Below, in pieces: positions 10,105-20,746 of a DNA stretch of 64,000 bases. The stretch covers positions 1 through 64,000 of the forward strand of contig NZ_JRUD01000021.1 in the NCBI RefSeq assembly GCF_000802425.1, given 5' to 3'. Every line of letters starts with the position of its first letter. The first letter of the stretch is position 1. A program made the position numbers and the translations under genes. Source of the DNA: Pseudomonas flexibilis. GTDB lineage: Bacteria > Pseudomonadota > Gammaproteobacteria > Pseudomonadales > Pseudomonadaceae. The notes beneath the pieces were generated by a model that saw only the letters and a program-made list of their open reading frames with translations, was not told the origin of the DNA and did no database searches.

Positions 10105-11097
10105 TCAGCGGGCTGCCAGCACCAGGGCGCCGGTCACCAGCAGGTTGAGCAGGGTCAGCGGCAGGCAGAACTTCCAGCCGAAGGCCATTACCTGGTCGTA
10201 GCGTGGACGCGGCAGCGAGGCGCGCAGCAGGACGAAGAACATGATGAAAAACCCGGTCTTCAGCGCGAACCAGACGAACGACAGCCATGGCAGCGCATCG
10301 AGGAACGGGCCGTGCCAGCCGCCGAAGAACAGTGTGGTCAACAACGCCGAAATCAGGACGATGCCGATGTACTCGCCGACGAAGAACATGCCCCATTTCA
10401 TGCCGGCGTATTCGATGTGGTAGCCGTCGGCCAGCTCCTGCTCGGCTTCCGGCTGGTCGAAGGGATGCCGGTGGGTCACCGCTACGCCGGCGATGAGGAA
10501 GGTACAGAAGCCCAGGAACTGCGGCAGGATGAACCACAGGTGCTGCTGCTGGTACGCGACGATGTCGCGCAGGTTGAACGAACCCGTCTGCGCCACCACG
10601 CCCATCAGCGACAGGCCGAGGAACACCTCGTAGGACACGGTCTGCGCCGAGGCGCGCAGCGCGCCGAGCAGGGCGTACTTGTTGTCGCTCGCCCAGCCGG
10701 CGAACAGCACCGCGTAGACGGTCAGCCCGGCCATGGCGAAGAAGAACAGGATGCCGATGTTGAGGTCCGCCACGCCCCAGGTGGGGGTGATGGGCACCAC
10801 GGCGAAGGCCATCAGCAACGAACTCATGGCCACCACCGGGGCCAGGGTGAACACCAGGCGGTCGGCGAACGGCGGCGTCCAATCCTCCTTGAAGAACATC
10901 TTCAGCATGTCGGCGGCCAGCTGGAACATGCCGAACGGGCCGACGCGGTTGGGACCGTAGCGGTCCTGCCACCAGCCCAGCAGGCGACGCTCGATGAAGC
11001 TCAGCAGGGCGCCGGCGATCACCACCGCCAGCATGATCACCAGCGCCTTGATGACCGCGATGAGGATGTCGACCACTTCGGGCGTCAGCCAGCTCAT
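10105..11097 (-). CDS. nuoH: NADH-quinone oxidoreductase subunit H
   Basis: A 330-residue, roughly eight-helix membrane subunit forming the quinone-binding chamber at the junction of the two arms. Recognised by [20 protein letters not shown] near residues 45-65 and by the acidic loop with [18 protein letters not shown]. The start overlaps the nuoG stop as ATGA at 11094-11097. Confidence 0.97.
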   Translation of the reverse strand: MSWLTPEVVDILIAVIKALVIMLAVVIAGALLSFIERRLLGWWQDRYGPNRVGPFGMFQLAADMLKMFFKEDWTPPFADRLVFTLAPVVAMSSLLMAFAVVPITPTWGVADLNIGILFFFAMAGLTVYAVLFAGWASDNKYALLGALRASAQTVSYEVFLGLSLMGVVAQTGSFNLRDIVAYQQQHLWFILPQFLGFCTFLIAGVAVTHRHPFDQPEAEQELADGYHIEYAGMKWGMFFVGEYIGIVLISALLTTLFFGGWHGPFLDALPWLSFVWFALKTGFFIMFFVLLRASLPRPRYDQVMAFGWKFCLPLTLLNLLVTGALVLAAR

Positions 11098-13796
11098 GGC
11101 GCGGCCTCCAGATCCATGGCCAGGCTGTCGGCGCGCAGCGGCGGTATGCCCGGTAAACCGCTGGGCAGACCGAGCAGGCCCGGGGCCAGGTGGTCACTCA
11201 GGCGCAGCGTGAGGCGCAGCCGCTGGTCATCGATGCGCAGGGTCACCGGCATGCCCTCACGCAGGCCGCGTCGTGCGGCCTCCTCGTGGCCCAGCAACGC
11301 ATAGGCATCGGGCATGCGCGCCTGGATCGGCGCGGCGCGGGCGCTCAGCTCCTCGCTGCCGAACAGGTAATGCAGTGGCACCACATGCAGCAGCCCCGGC
11401 CGGGGCTCGAACACGGGCGGCGGTGAGCGCCAGGCAAGGTCGCCACGCGGGCCGTCGAGCAGTCGCACGCCCGGATCGCCGGCGCGCAGGTGGCCGCCGA
11501 CTTCATCCTGGAAGCGATTCCACGCCTGCGGCGAATTCCAGCCCGGGGACCAGGCGAACGGGATCTGCTGCCGGGGTTCGGCGCTGCCGGCATAGCCTTC
11601 CATGGAGAAGGCGAAGGCGCTGTCACGGTCCTGGGGCTGGCGCGGCTCGTGCACGTTGAGGTTGGCGCGCATGGCGGTGCGGCCGCTGTAGCGATGCGGT
11701 TCGCGGGCGAGCTTGAGGCCGCGAATGCGAAAGCTTGCCCGGGGCGCGGCATCGCGGATGCCGGCCAGCAGCGGGTGAGCGGCGGCGCAATCCTCGGTGG
11801 CCTGGTCCAGCTCGGTCCAGTCCACCGGGCGGCTCTGCAGGGTGCAGTGCAGGGCATGTAGCCAGCGCCAGCCCTCGCGGATACGGCACTCAGGGTCGTA
11901 ATAATCCGGCTCGAAGACCTGGAAGAAGCGCTGCGCGCGGCCTTCCTGGCTGACCAGGGTGCCGTCGGCCTCGGCGAAGCTGGCGGCGGGCAGCAGCAGG
12001 TGGGCGCGCGTGGCGGTGGCGGTCAACTGATGGTCGAGGACGACCAGTGTGGCCTGCTCCAGAGCGGCATCGATGTGCTGGGCGTCGGTGCGGCGGTACA
12101 GATCGTTCTCCAGCACCACAGCGGCCTGTGCTTCGCCACGCTGCAGGGCCTGCAGCGCGTCCTCCAGGGGGCTGCCGCCGAGCAGGCTCAGGCCGAGGCT
12201 GTTGGCTTCCGGCACTACCAGGCTGAGCGATGCGTTCTTCCGGCGATTCTTCAGCGCCTGGGCGATGTTGCCCACGGCGTCGAGCAACGCGGGCTCGCCC
12301 AGCGAGGTGCCGCCGATCAGCAGCGGCCGGCGGGCGGTCAGCAGGGCGGCGGCGATGCGCTCGGCATCCTCCCGGGTTGCTGGCTCCAGCCCCTCGACCG
12401 CCGGGGACTGCGGATCGATGGCGTGTGCCACGGCGAAGCCCAGGCGCGCCAGATCGCGCGGTGCAGCCCGGTGGCAATGCTCGGCCAGATCATCCAGGCG
12501 GGTGTGCTCCAGGCTGGCGATGAACAGCGGATTCAGCGCCCGCTGGGCGACGTTCTGCACGGCGGCCTGATGCCAGTCCGGGACCTGCAGCGCGGCGGCC
12601 ATTTCCCCGGCCTTGCCGTGGGCGGCCTGGCGCACCGCCAGGGCCAGGCGGGCGGCGGTCTGGGTCAGGTCCTCGCCGAGAATGAACACCGCGTCGTGGC
12701 GTTCGATGTCGCGCATCGAGGCCACCGGCAACGGGCCCTTGTGCAGCAGGTCGCGGACGCGGTTCAGGCCGTCCAGCTCGGCGGCGCTCACCCCGCTGCA
12801 GAAATGTCGCTCGCCGACCAGCGTGCGCAGGGCGTGGTTGCTTTCCAGGCTGGCGCGCGGCGAGCCGATGCCGATCACCCGCTTGCCGCGCAGCAGTTCG
12901 GCGGCTTTGTCCAGTGCGGCATCAATGCCCAGCATGGCGTCCGCGCAGCGGGGCTGGCGCGGGCGGTCCGGGCGATTGACGAAGCCGTAGCCGAAGCGGC
13001 CGCGGTCGCAGAGGAAGTAGTGGTTGATCTCGCCGTGGTAGCGGTTCTCGATGCGGCGGATTTCCCCGTAGCGTTCGCCGGGGCTGATGTTGCAGCCGGC
13101 CGCGCAGCCGTGGCAGATGCCGGGTGCGTACTGCATGTCCCACTTGCGGGTGTAGCGCTCGGAGTGGGTTCGGTCGGTAAATACCCCGGTCGGGCAGACC
13201 TCGGTGAGGTTGCCGGCGAACTCGCTGTCCAGCGGGCCGTCCTCGACGCGGCCGAAGTACAGGTTGTCATGGGCGCCGAACACGCCCAGGTCGGTGCCGC
13301 CGGCGTAGTCGTTGTAGTAGCGCACGCAGCGGTAACAGGCGATGCAACGGTTCATCTCGTGGCCGATGAACGGTCCGAGGTCCTGGTTTGCGTGGGTGCG
13401 CTTGCTGAAGCGGTAGCGGCGCCGGCTGTGGCCGGTCATCACCGTCATGTCCTGCAGATGGCAATGCCCGCCTTCCTCGCATACCGGGCAGTCGTGCGGG
13501 TGGTTGATCATCAGCCACTCGACGACGCTGGCGCGGAACGCGCGGGCTTCCTCGTCGGCGATGGAGATCCAGGTGTTGTCGCTGGCCGGCGTCATGCAGG
13601 ACATCACCAGCCGGCCCCGGGTATCGTGCTCGTCGCGGAACTGCTTCACCGCGCACTGGCGGCAGGCGCCGACGCTACCCAACGCCGGATGCCAGCAGAA
13701 GTAGGGAATGTCGAGGCCGAGCGACAGGCAGGCGTGCAGGAGGTTGTCCGCCCCGTCGACCTCGTATGCCTGTCCGTCTACATGAATGGTGGCCAT
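11094..13796 (-). CDS. nuoG: NADH-quinone oxidoreductase subunit G
   Basis: A 900-residue peripheral-arm subunit. The N terminus has a [2Fe-2S] ferredoxin domain with cysteines in [19 protein letters not shown], then the His-Cys3 cluster segment (HCHLQDM), the [17 protein letters not shown] [4Fe-4S] motif with CPTGVF, and CHGCAAGCN, the extra cluster (N7-type) seen in many bacteria. The rest is a molybdopterin-oxidoreductase-like fold without cofactor. The start MATIHVDGQ at 13796 fits the family; the upstream 99 codons of open frame overlap nuoF and are not used. Gap to nuoF 44 bp. Confidence 0.96.
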   Translation of the reverse strand: MATIHVDGQAYEVDGADNLLHACLSLGLDIPYFCWHPALGSVGACRQCAVKQFRDEHDTRGRLVMSCMTPASDNTWISIADEEARAFRASVVEWLMINHPHDCPVCEEGGHCHLQDMTVMTGHSRRRYRFSKRTHANQDLGPFIGHEMNRCIACYRCVRYYNDYAGGTDLGVFGAHDNLYFGRVEDGPLDSEFAGNLTEVCPTGVFTDRTHSERYTRKWDMQYAPGICHGCAAGCNISPGERYGEIRRIENRYHGEINHYFLCDRGRFGYGFVNRPDRPRQPRCADAMLGIDAALDKAAELLRGKRVIGIGSPRASLESNHALRTLVGERHFCSGVSAAELDGLNRVRDLLHKGPLPVASMRDIERHDAVFILGEDLTQTAARLALAVRQAAHGKAGEMAAALQVPDWHQAAVQNVAQRALNPLFIASLEHTRLDDLAEHCHRAAPRDLARLGFAVAHAIDPQSPAVEGLEPATREDAERIAAALLTARRPLLIGGTSLGEPALLDAVGNIAQALKNRRKNASLSLVVPEANSLGLSLLGGSPLEDALQALQRGEAQAAVVLENDLYRRTDAQHIDAALEQATLVVLDHQLTATATRAHLLLPAASFAEADGTLVSQEGRAQRFFQVFEPDYYDPECRIREGWRWLHALHCTLQSRPVDWTELDQATEDCAAAHPLLAGIRDAAPRASFRIRGLKLAREPHRYSGRTAMRANLNVHEPRQPQDRDSAFAFSMEGYAGSAEPRQQIPFAWSPGWNSPQAWNRFQDEVGGHLRAGDPGVRLLDGPRGDLAWRSPPPVFEPRPGLLHVVPLHYLFGSEELSARAAPIQARMPDAYALLGHEEAARRGLREGMPVTLRIDDQRLRLTLRLSDHLAPGLLGLPSGLPGIPPLRADSLAMDLEAAP

Positions 13797-13840
13797 GCTG
13801 CTGTCCTTCCTGTCCGCCGCAGCGGGGTTGCGGTTTCTCC

Positions 13841-15181
13841 TCAGGTTTGCGCGAGCCCTACGCGCGCGCGCGCCGAGGGCGCGATGCCGGCTTCGAACTC
13901 GTCGCGGAAGTACTTCAGGGCACTGCCCAGCGGCTCCACCGCGCCCGGCGCGTGGGCACAGAACGTCTTGCCCGGGCCGAGGAACTCGACCAGTTCGCCG
14001 AGCACCTGCAGGTCCTCGGGCGTGCCCTGGCCCTGCTCCAGCGCGCGCAGGATCTTCACGCTCCACGGCAGGCCGTCGCGGCACGGCGTACACCAGCCGC
14101 AGGACTCGCGGGCGAAGAACTCCTCCATGTTGCGCAGCAGCGACACCATGCTGACCGACGCATCGACGGCAAGTGCCAATCCGGTGCCCATGCGGGTGCC
14201 GACCGCGGCGATGCCGCCGGCGTGCATCGCCGCGTCCAGGTGTTCAGGCAACAGGAAGCCGGTGCCGGCGCCGCCGGGCTGCCAGCACTTGAGCTTATGG
14301 CCATCGCGCATGCCGCCGGCGTGGGTTTCCAACAGCTCGCGGGCGCTGATGCCGAAGGGCAGTTCCCACAGGCCGGGCGTGCGGACCCGGCCAGAGAAGC
14401 CCATCAGCTTGGTGCCCATGTCGTCGCTGCCGGAGCGGGCCAGGGAGCGGTACCAGTCCACGCCGTGCAGGATGATCGCCGGCACGTTGCACAGGGTTTC
14501 CACGTTATTGACACAGGTCGGTCGGCCCCAGGCGCCGACGCTGGCCGGGAAGGGCGGCTTGGCGCGCGGGTTGGCGCGGCGGCCTTCCAGCGAATTGATC
14601 AGCGCGGTTTCCTCGCCACAGATGTAGCGGCCGGCGCCGGTGTGCACGAACAGCTCGAAATCGAAGCCGCTACCGAGGATGTTGCGGCCCAGCAGGCCGG
14701 CGTCGCGGGCCTCTGCCAGGGCGCGGTTGAGGATGCGCGCCGCGTCGACATACTCGCCGCGCAGGAAGATGTAGCCGCGACCGGCTCGCAGCGCGTGGGC
14801 GCTGATCAGCATGCCTTCCACCAGCAGGTGCGGCAGCTGCTCCATGAGCAGCCGGTCCTTCCAGGTGTTGGGTTCCATCTCGTCCGCATTGCACAGCAGG
14901 TAGCGGATGTTCCGCGTGTCGTCGGCGGGCATCAGGCTCCATTTCACCCCGGTCGGAAAGCCTGCGCCGCCCCGTCCCTTGAGGCCGGAGTCCTTGACCG
15001 CCTGCACGGTGGCAGCCGGGGTCAGCTCGTCGAGGGCCTTGCGCAGCGCCTGGTAGCCGTTGGTACGGCGGTATTCGTCCAGCCACACCGGTTCGCCATC
15101 CTCGCGCAGGCGCCAGGTCAGCGGATGGGTGTCTTCGGCACGTGGTACGCGGTTGGCGGGACCGAGAGAGGCGAGTTTCAT
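13841..15181 (-). CDS. nuoF: NADH-quinone oxidoreductase subunit F (NADH and FMN binding)
   Basis: A 446-residue subunit where NADH is oxidised. It shows the FMN/NADH-binding glycine-rich stretch [13 protein letters not shown] near residues 65-77, the second glycine-rich segment [13 protein letters not shown], and the N3 [4Fe-4S] motif [10 protein letters not shown] near residue 360. Its ATG overlaps the nuoE stop (ATGA at 15178-15181), so the NADH dehydrogenase module E-F-G is translationally coupled. Confidence 0.97.
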   Translation of the reverse strand: MKLASLGPANRVPRAEDTHPLTWRLREDGEPVWLDEYRRTNGYQALRKALDELTPAATVQAVKDSGLKGRGGAGFPTGVKWSLMPADDTRNIRYLLCNADEMEPNTWKDRLLMEQLPHLLVEGMLISAHALRAGRGYIFLRGEYVDAARILNRALAEARDAGLLGRNILGSGFDFELFVHTGAGRYICGEETALINSLEGRRANPRAKPPFPASVGAWGRPTCVNNVETLCNVPAIILHGVDWYRSLARSGSDDMGTKLMGFSGRVRTPGLWELPFGISARELLETHAGGMRDGHKLKCWQPGGAGTGFLLPEHLDAAMHAGGIAAVGTRMGTGLALAVDASVSMVSLLRNMEEFFARESCGWCTPCRDGLPWSVKILRALEQGQGTPEDLQVLGELVEFLGPGKTFCAHAPGAVEPLGSALKYFRDEFEAGIAPSARARVGLAQT

Positions 15182-15675
15182 GGATAGGCCTCCAGCAGCC
15201 GGGCGAGGGCGTCGGCGCTCACGTTGCCGTAGGTGTCGTCATCGATCATCAGCGTGGGCGCCTTGTCGCAGTTGCCCAGGCAGCACACCGGCAGCAGCGT
15301 GAAGCGGCCATCGGCGCTGGTTTGCCCGGGCTCGATGCCGAGCTGGTCACGCAGGCGGACGAGCAGCGTCTCGTGACCGGCAATAAAGCAGGTCATGCTG
15401 TCGCACACGCGCAGGATGTGGCGGCCCACCGGTACGCGGAAGATCTGGCTATAGAAGGTGGCCACGCCTTCCACGTCGCTGGCAGGGATGCCCAGCAGTG
15501 CGCCAATGGCCTCGCAGGCGCCGTCCGGCACCCAGCCACGCTGTTGTTGCACGATCTTCAGCGCCTCGATGGAAACGGCCCGCGGGTCCTCGAAGTGCTG
15601 TTTTTCCTGCTCAATGGCCTGCCGTTCGGCCTCGCTCAGGGTGAATCGGTCGGTCTGGATCAGGGTCAGGCTCAT
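15178..15675 (-). CDS. nuoE: NADH-quinone oxidoreductase subunit E
   Basis: A 165-residue thioredoxin-like [2Fe-2S] subunit (cluster N1a). Cluster cysteines are in CDSMTC near residue 94 and CLGNCDKAP near residue 133. The start [11 protein letters not shown] at 15675 is two bases after the nuoCD stop and matches the family length; the much longer open frame upstream is the nuoCD region read out of frame. Confidence 0.96.
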   Translation of the reverse strand: MSLTLIQTDRFTLSEAERQAIEQEKQHFEDPRAVSIEALKIVQQQRGWVPDGACEAIGALLGIPASDVEGVATFYSQIFRVPVGRHILRVCDSMTCFIAGHETLLVRLRDQLGIEPGQTSADGRFTLLPVCCLGNCDKAPTLMIDDDTYGNVSADALARLLEAYP

Positions 15676-15677
15676 GG

Positions 15678-17480
15678 TCAGCGGTCCACGTCGGCCATCA
15701 CGAAATCGATGCTGCCCAGGTAGGCGATCAGGTCGGAGATCATGCTGCCGTTGATCACCGAGGGAATCTGCTGCAGGTGCGGGAAGCTGGGGGTGCGGAT
15801 GCGCGTGCGGTAGCTCATGGTGCTGCCATCGCTGGTCAGGTAGTAGCTGTTGATGCCCTTGGTCGCCTCGATCATCTGCAGGCTTTCGTTGGCCGGCATC
15901 ACCGGCCCCCAGGAGACCTGCAGGAAGTGGGTGATCAGCGTCTCGATGTGCTGCAGCGTGCGTTCCTTCGGCGGCGGCGTGGTCAGCGGATGGTCGGCCT
16001 TGTGGGGCCCTTCCGGCATGTTGCGCAGGCACTGTTCGATGATCTTCAGGCTCTCGCGCATCTCGCCCAGCTTCACCAGGCAGCGGTCGTAGGCATCGCC
16101 GTTGACGGCCAGCGGCACTTCGAACTCGAAGTGCTGGTAACCAGAGTAGGGACGCGCCTTGCGCAGGTCGAAGTCGCAGCCGGTGGCGCGCAGGCCGGCT
16201 CCGGTCACGCCCCAGTCCAGCGCGTCGCGGGTGGTGTAGGAGGCCACTCCCCTGGTACGTCCGATCAGGATGCTGTTCTTCAGGGCGGCCTTCTCGTACT
16301 CGTCCAGGCGCCGGGGCATCCAGGCGAGGAACTCGCGCACCAGGGTGTCCCAGCCGCGCGGCAGGTCGTGCGCCACACCGCCGATGCGGAACCAGGCCGG
16401 GTGCATGCGAAAGCCGGTGATCGCCTCCACCACCCGATAGGCCCGCTGGCGATCGGTGAAGGTGAAGAACACCGGGGTCATGGCACCGATGTCCTGGATA
16501 TAGGTGCCGAGGAACAGCAGGTGGTTCAGGATGCGGAAGAACTCGGCGAGCATCACGCGGATGAAATCCACGCGGTCCGGCACCCGGATACCGGCGAGCT
16601 TTTCCACGGCCAGCACATAGGGCAGGTTGTTCATCACCCCGCCCAGGTAGTCGATGCGATCGGTGTAGGGGATGTAGCTGTGCCAGCTCTGGCGCTCGGC
16701 CATCTTCTCGGCGCCGCGGTGGTGGTAGCCGATCTCCGGCACGCAATCGACGATCTCCTCGCCGTCCAGCTGCAGGATGATGCGGAAGGCGCCGTGGGCC
16801 GAGGGATGGTTGGGGCCCAGGTTGAGGAACATGAAATCCTCGTGGGCGCCGCGCCGCTGCATGCCCCAGTCCTCGGGGCGGAAGCGCAGCGCCTCCTGCT
16901 CCAGATCCTGTTTGGCGGCGGTCAGGCTGTAGGGGTCGAACTCCGTGGCGCGGGCCGGGTAGTCCTTGCGCAGCGGGTGCCCCTCCCAGGTGGGCGGCAT
17001 GAGGATGCGGGTCTGCAGCGGGTGGCCGCTGAAGCGGATGCCGAACATGTCCCAGATTTCCCGTTCGTACCAGTTGGCGTTCGGCCAGACGCCGGTGGCG
17101 CTCGGCAGTTCCGGATCGCCTTCCAGCAGCGCGACCTTGAGCATCAGGTCGCTGTTCCGCTCCAGTGAAATCAGTTGGTAGAAGACGCTGAAGTCGGCCG
17201 GAGGCAGTCCTTGGCGACGGGTGCGCAGGCGCTCATCCATGCCGTGCAGGTCATAGAGCATCGAATAGGGGCGGGGCAGCTGGCGCAGGAAACGCAGGAT
17301 CTCGATCAGCCGCTCGCGCGCCACCCAGAGCACCGGCATGCCGGTCAGGGTCGGTTGCTCGGTGAAGGCGTCGGCGCCGAAACGAGCGTGAAGTTCGCTG
17401 ACAATGCCGCGATCATCCTCCTGATAGGGCGGAATGTGCAGCGTTCCGCCGGGGTGCGTCGACTGTTTAGGCTCAGACAT
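15678..17480 (-). CDS. nuoC: NADH-quinone oxidoreductase subunit C/D fusion
   Basis: A 600-residue fusion of NuoC (about 1-190; 30-kDa subunit signature [16 protein letters not shown]) and NuoD (about 210-600; [16 protein letters not shown], the quinone-site histidine region). The fusion is the normal arrangement in Pseudomonas and enterobacteria. The start MSEPKQ at 17480 overlaps the nuoB end by 8 bp; an alternative ATG lies one codon upstream. It lies at the junction where quinone is reduced. Confidence 0.97.
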   Translation of the reverse strand: MSEPKQSTHPGGTLHIPPYQEDDRGIVSELHARFGADAFTEQPTLTGMPVLWVARERLIEILRFLRQLPRPYSMLYDLHGMDERLRTRRQGLPPADFSVFYQLISLERNSDLMLKVALLEGDPELPSATGVWPNANWYEREIWDMFGIRFSGHPLQTRILMPPTWEGHPLRKDYPARATEFDPYSLTAAKQDLEQEALRFRPEDWGMQRRGAHEDFMFLNLGPNHPSAHGAFRIILQLDGEEIVDCVPEIGYHHRGAEKMAERQSWHSYIPYTDRIDYLGGVMNNLPYVLAVEKLAGIRVPDRVDFIRVMLAEFFRILNHLLFLGTYIQDIGAMTPVFFTFTDRQRAYRVVEAITGFRMHPAWFRIGGVAHDLPRGWDTLVREFLAWMPRRLDEYEKAALKNSILIGRTRGVASYTTRDALDWGVTGAGLRATGCDFDLRKARPYSGYQHFEFEVPLAVNGDAYDRCLVKLGEMRESLKIIEQCLRNMPEGPHKADHPLTTPPPKERTLQHIETLITHFLQVSWGPVMPANESLQMIEATKGINSYYLTSDGSTMSYRTRIRTPSFPHLQQIPSVINGSMISDLIAYLGSIDFVMADVDR

Positions 17481-18147
17481 CATCGGGACTGCGCAGTTGA
17501 GTGACCTGGATGCGCCGTTCACGGTGCCGTTCGCGCTGCGAGGGCATTTCCGCCCTATAGACGCCCTGATCGCCAATGACCCAGGAGAGCGGACGGCGTT
17601 CCTGGCCGATCGACTCCTGCAGCAGCATCAGCCCCTGCAGGAAGGCCTCCGGACGGGGCGGGCAGCCGGGCACGTAGACATCCACCGGCAGGAACTTGTC
17701 GACGCCCTGTACCACCGAGTAGATGTCGTACATACCGCCGGAGTTGGCGCAGGAGCCCATGGAGATCACCCATTTCGGCTCGAGCATCTGCTCGTAGAGC
17801 CGCTGGATGATGGGCGCCATCTTGATGAAGCAGGTGCCCGCCACCACCATGAAGTCGGCCTGGCGCGGCGATGCGCGAATCACCTCGGCGCCGAAGCGGG
17901 CGATGTCATGGGGTGCGGTGAAGGCGGTGGTCATTTCCACGTAACAGCAGGAAAGCCCGAAGTTGTACGGCCACAGGGAGTTCTTGCGACCCCAGTTGAC
18001 CGCGCCGTTGAGCACCTCCTCGAGCTTGCCCAGGAAGATGCTGCGGTGGACCTGATCCTCCAGCGGATCGCCTACCGTCGAGCGTTCACCGATCGGGTAG
18101 CGCGGGTTGGCCGCCTCCGGATCGATCCGCACAAGGTTGTATCGCAT
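17473..18147 (-). CDS. nuoB: NADH-quinone oxidoreductase subunit B
   Basis: A 224-residue subunit holding the terminal [4Fe-4S] cluster N2. The unusual tandem-cysteine ligands appear in LSCCYVEM, with the others in MGSCANSGG and PGCPPRPE. The start [12 protein letters not shown] at 18147 is preferred over the open frame's earlier methionine because it matches the Pseudomonas family N terminus and lies 10 bp after nuoA. Confidence 0.97.
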   Translation of the reverse strand: MRYNLVRIDPEAANPRYPIGERSTVGDPLEDQVHRSIFLGKLEEVLNGAVNWGRKNSLWPYNFGLSCCYVEMTTAFTAPHDIARFGAEVIRASPRQADFMVVAGTCFIKMAPIIQRLYEQMLEPKWVISMGSCANSGGMYDIYSVVQGVDKFLPVDVYVPGCPPRPEAFLQGLMLLQESIGQERRPLSWVIGDQGVYRAEMPSQRERHRERRIQVTQLRSPDDV

Positions 18148-18157
18148 CACCCATGCC

Positions 18158-18568
18158 TCATTGTTTGTGCGTCGCCTGACGCGCACGGCGACGGCTGGGT
18201 GACCAGTCGAGCGCGCCGATCCGCCCCAGATAAACCAGGCCCGCCAACAGGATTGCCACGAAAATGGTCGCTTCGATGAAGCCGGCCCAGCCGCTTTCGC
18301 GTACCGAGATCGCCCAGGCGAAGAGGAACAGCGCCTCGACGTCGAAGATCACGAATAGCATTGCGACCAGATAGAACTTGGCGGACAGGCGCAGGCGGGC
18401 GCTGCCGGTGGAAACGATGCCGGACTCGAAAGGTTCGTTCTTGCTGCGGCCCCAGGACTTGCCGCCGAGCAGGCTGGAGACGCCGAGCATGAAGGCGCAC
18501 AGGCCCAGGACGCCGGCCAGGAACACGGCAAAGGCCCAGTGGTGGGAAAGGGTGGCGATATCGGTCAT
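18158..18568 (-). CDS. nuoA: NADH-quinone oxidoreductase subunit A
   Basis: A 136-residue, three-helix membrane subunit near the quinone site and the first gene of the operon. It shows the conserved segment KNEPFESGI and helix 2 with [15 protein letters not shown] good ribosome site (GGGAG) lies seven bases upstream of the ATG at 18568. Only about 70 bp separate it from the aceA terminator, so the operon promoter must lie in 18569-18640; I see no convincing -35/-10 pair there. Confidence 0.96.
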   Translation of the reverse strand: MTDIATLSHHWAFAVFLAGVLGLCAFMLGVSSLLGGKSWGRSKNEPFESGIVSTGSARLRLSAKFYLVAMLFVIFDVEALFLFAWAISVRESGWAGFIEATIFVAILLAGLVYLGRIGALDWSPSRRRARQATHKQ

Positions 18569-18640
18569 GGCCAGGCTCCCGGGTGCCGGTGCGGCGGAAG
18601 GCGCCGGTGGGTGACTAGCCTAGACCCGGATACGGAAACG

Positions 18641-18672
18641 ACAAGGCCCCGGTATCGCTACCGGGGCCTTGT
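18641..18672 (-). terminator. Terminator of aceA
   Basis: ACAAGGCCCCGGTA-TCGC-TACCGGGGCCTTGT, a 14-bp perfect stem, lies 50 bp past the aceA stop. It is nearly symmetrical, but the upstream aceA transcript is the one it would end; it insulates aceA from the nuo operon. Confidence 0.8.
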
Positions 18673-18721
18673 CTGGACAGTCGCACCGGCCGGACGGGCC
18701 GACCGGGCGTGAGCCGGTTCC

Positions 18722-20317
18722 TTAGTGGAACTGGTTCATGGTGTTGTCCTTGCCGCTTGCCTTCAGAGCCGCTTCGCCAGCGAAGTACTCCTTGTGGTTG
18801 TCGCCGATGTCAGAACCAGCCATGTTCTGGTGCTTGACGCAGGCGATACCCTGGCGGATTTCCTGACGCTGCACGCCCTTCACGTAGGCCAGCATGCCCT
18901 GGTCGGCGAAGTAGCCCTTGGCCAGGTTGTCGGTGGACAGGGCCGCGGTGTGGTAGGTCGGCAGGGTGATCAGGTGGTGGAAGATGCCTGCGTTGGCGGA
19001 ACCGTCGCGCTGGAAGGTACGGATCTTCTCGTCAGCCAGCTTGGCCAGTTCGCTGTCGTCGTACTCCACGCTCATCAGCTTGGCGCGGTCGTAGGCGGAA
19101 ACGTCCTTGCCTTCGGCGACCATGGCGTCGAACACCTGCTGGCGGAAGTTCAGGGTCCAGTTGAAGGACGGGCTGTTGTTGTACACCAGCTTGGCGTTCG
19201 GGATGACTTCGCGGATGCGGTCAACCATGCCCTTGATCTGGCCAACGTGCGGCTTCTCGGTTTCGATCCACAGCAGGTCGGCGCCGTTCTGCAGGCTGGT
19301 GATGCAGTCCAGCACGCAGCGGTCTTCGCCGGTGCCCTTGCGGAACTGGAACAGGTTGGACGGCAGACGCTTCGGACGCAGCAGCTTGCCTTCACGCTTG
19401 ATCACGACATCGCCGTTACCCAGTTCGGCTGCGGAGATTTCTTCGCAATCCAGGAAGGAGTTGTACAGGTCGCCCAGGTCGCCCGGCTCGTTGGTCACGG
19501 CGATCTGCTTGGTCAGGCCGGCACCCAGGGAGTCGGTACGGGCGACGATCACGCCGTTGTCGATACCCAGTTCCAGGAACGCGTAGCGAACAGCGTTGAT
19601 CTTGGCGAGGAAGTCGGCATGCGGGACGGTTACCTTGCCGTCCTGGTGGCCACACTGCTTCTCGTCGGAAACCTGGTTCTCGATCTGGATGCAGCAGGCA
19701 CCCGCTTCGATCATCTTCTTGGCCAGCAGGTAGGTGGCTTCCGGGTTACCGAAGCCGGCGTCGATGTCGGCGATGATCGGCACCACGTGGGTTTCGAAGT
19801 TGTCGATCTGAGCCTGGATCTCGGCTTCCTTGGCCTTGTCGCCAGCGGCGCGGGCAGCGTCCAGAGCGGTGAACAGCAGGTCCAGCTCACGGGCGTCAGC
19901 CTGGCGCAGGAAGGTGTACAGCTCTTCGATCAGGCTGGAGACGGCAGTCTTCTCGTGCATGGACTGGTCGGGCAGCGGGCCGAACTCGGAGCGCAGCGCG
20001 GCAACCATCCAGCCGGACAGGTACAGGTACTTCTTGTTGGTGGTCTTCAGGTGCTTCTTGATGGAGATCAGCTTCTGCTGACCGATGAAGCCGTGCCAGC
20101 AACCCAGGGACTGGGTGTATACGGACGAGTCGGCGTCGTACTCGGCCATGTCCTTGCGCATGATGTCAGCGGTGTACTGAGCGATTTCCAGACCGGTCTT
20201 GAAGCGGTTCTGGGCGCGCATGCGAGCGACGGATTCCGGGTTGATGGCGCTCCAGCTGCTGCCGTACTGCTCTTTCAGGGCGGCGATCGCCTTGATGTCG
20301 TTTTGATAAGCGGACAT
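18722..20317 (-). CDS. aceA: Isocitrate lyase
   Basis: A 531-residue isocitrate lyase of the larger Pseudomonas type, splitting isocitrate to glyoxylate and succinate in the glyoxylate bypass. The catalytic-cysteine signature is KQCGH at residues 220-224, in the variant form of this subfamily (K-K-C-G-H in E. coli). The start MSAYQNDIKAIAAL at 20317 follows GAAGGA at a proper distance. It competes with the idh/icd enzymes encoded about 8-10 kb away. Monocistronic: it has its own terminator and a 430-bp upstream region. Confidence 0.97.
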   Translation of the reverse strand: MSAYQNDIKAIAALKEQYGSSWSAINPESVARMRAQNRFKTGLEIAQYTADIMRKDMAEYDADSSVYTQSLGCWHGFIGQQKLISIKKHLKTTNKKYLYLSGWMVAALRSEFGPLPDQSMHEKTAVSSLIEELYTFLRQADARELDLLFTALDAARAAGDKAKEAEIQAQIDNFETHVVPIIADIDAGFGNPEATYLLAKKMIEAGACCIQIENQVSDEKQCGHQDGKVTVPHADFLAKINAVRYAFLELGIDNGVIVARTDSLGAGLTKQIAVTNEPGDLGDLYNSFLDCEEISAAELGNGDVVIKREGKLLRPKRLPSNLFQFRKGTGEDRCVLDCITSLQNGADLLWIETEKPHVGQIKGMVDRIREVIPNAKLVYNNSPSFNWTLNFRQQVFDAMVAEGKDVSAYDRAKLMSVEYDDSELAKLADEKIRTFQRDGSANAGIFHHLITLPTYHTAALSTDNLAKGYFADQGMLAYVKGVQRQEIRQGIACVKHQNMAGSDIGDNHKEYFAGEAALKASGKDNTMNQFH

Positions 20318-20688
20318 GGTCAATCCTTCACAATGGGTTGGTCTTTCACCGACTCCCGGTCGACCTGAGCAAGGTCGTGCGACGGGCGGCTCATGCAACC
20401 TGGAGGAGGATGGACGGAAACGAGGTCGTGCAGGTAGGGAGCGAGCAGAGGTACTACAGCATCTGCGATCTGCATAGGAAATATGCAGGAAAGGGCTGTG
20501 GATCCAAGGCTTCCCCGTCCCTCGGGACGACTACGTTCCAGTCGCAACCTCGTCGATCGCCCGGTAAGGCTGAATCGGCACGAAGAGACCCGGCTGGTTG
20601 GCTTGAGTCGCTTCGGGCTGCTCTTCGAAAAGAGCCTCCTGGTTAGCGGGAGCGGGCGCATGATGCGATGGAACGACAGGCGAGTCAA
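20318..20688 (-). promoter_or_regulatory. Putative aceA promoter and long leader
   Basis: On the minus strand, TTGACT (20688-20683) and CATCAT (20665-20660) are separated by 17 bp, a plausible sigma-70 promoter that would give a leader of about 335 nt before aceA. I see no convincing gene in the leader. A 61-codon GTG-started frame (20716-20531) begins upstream of the predicted start point and resembles nothing I know. The leader keeps a normal aceA ribosome site just before the ATG. The promoter call is inference from the two hexamers. Confidence 0.4.
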
Positions 20689-20694
20689 ACGTTT

Positions 20695-20720
20695 TGTAGT
20701 GTTTTTTTTGCGGCACTACA
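20695..20720. promoter_or_regulatory. Inverted repeat operator upstream of aceA promoter
   Basis: TGTAGTG and CACTACA form a perfect 7-bp inverted repeat separated by 12 bases (eight T then GCGG), ending seven bases upstream of the proposed -35. The TGTAGT/ACTACA half-sites resemble those described for RpiR-family carbon regulators of Pseudomonas (RccR, HexR), and RccR is reported to control aceA. That match is from memory, not a search. Confidence 0.5.
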
Positions 20721-20746
20721 TTTTTGCTTTCAGGGTTGTCCGCACA

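Noticed and set aside
9028-11304. 758-codon plus-strand open frame opposite nuoI, nuoH and nuoJ
   Set aside because: Antisense to three overlapping complex I genes; no plausible start site or similarity.
12000-14627. 875-codon plus-strand open frame opposite nuoG and nuoF
   Set aside because: It spans two genes with verified iron-sulfur motifs on the other strand and resembles nothing; a high-GC shadow.
15676-16746. Long N-terminal extension of nuoE
   Set aside because: The frame upstream of 15675 is nuoCD read in another frame (Arg/Pro/His-rich) and the family starts at MSLTLIQTD.
20531-20716. Possible 61-residue protein upstream of aceA
   Set aside because: GTG start without a clear ribosome site, it begins inside the inverted repeat and upstream of the predicted transcription start; no similarity I recognise.
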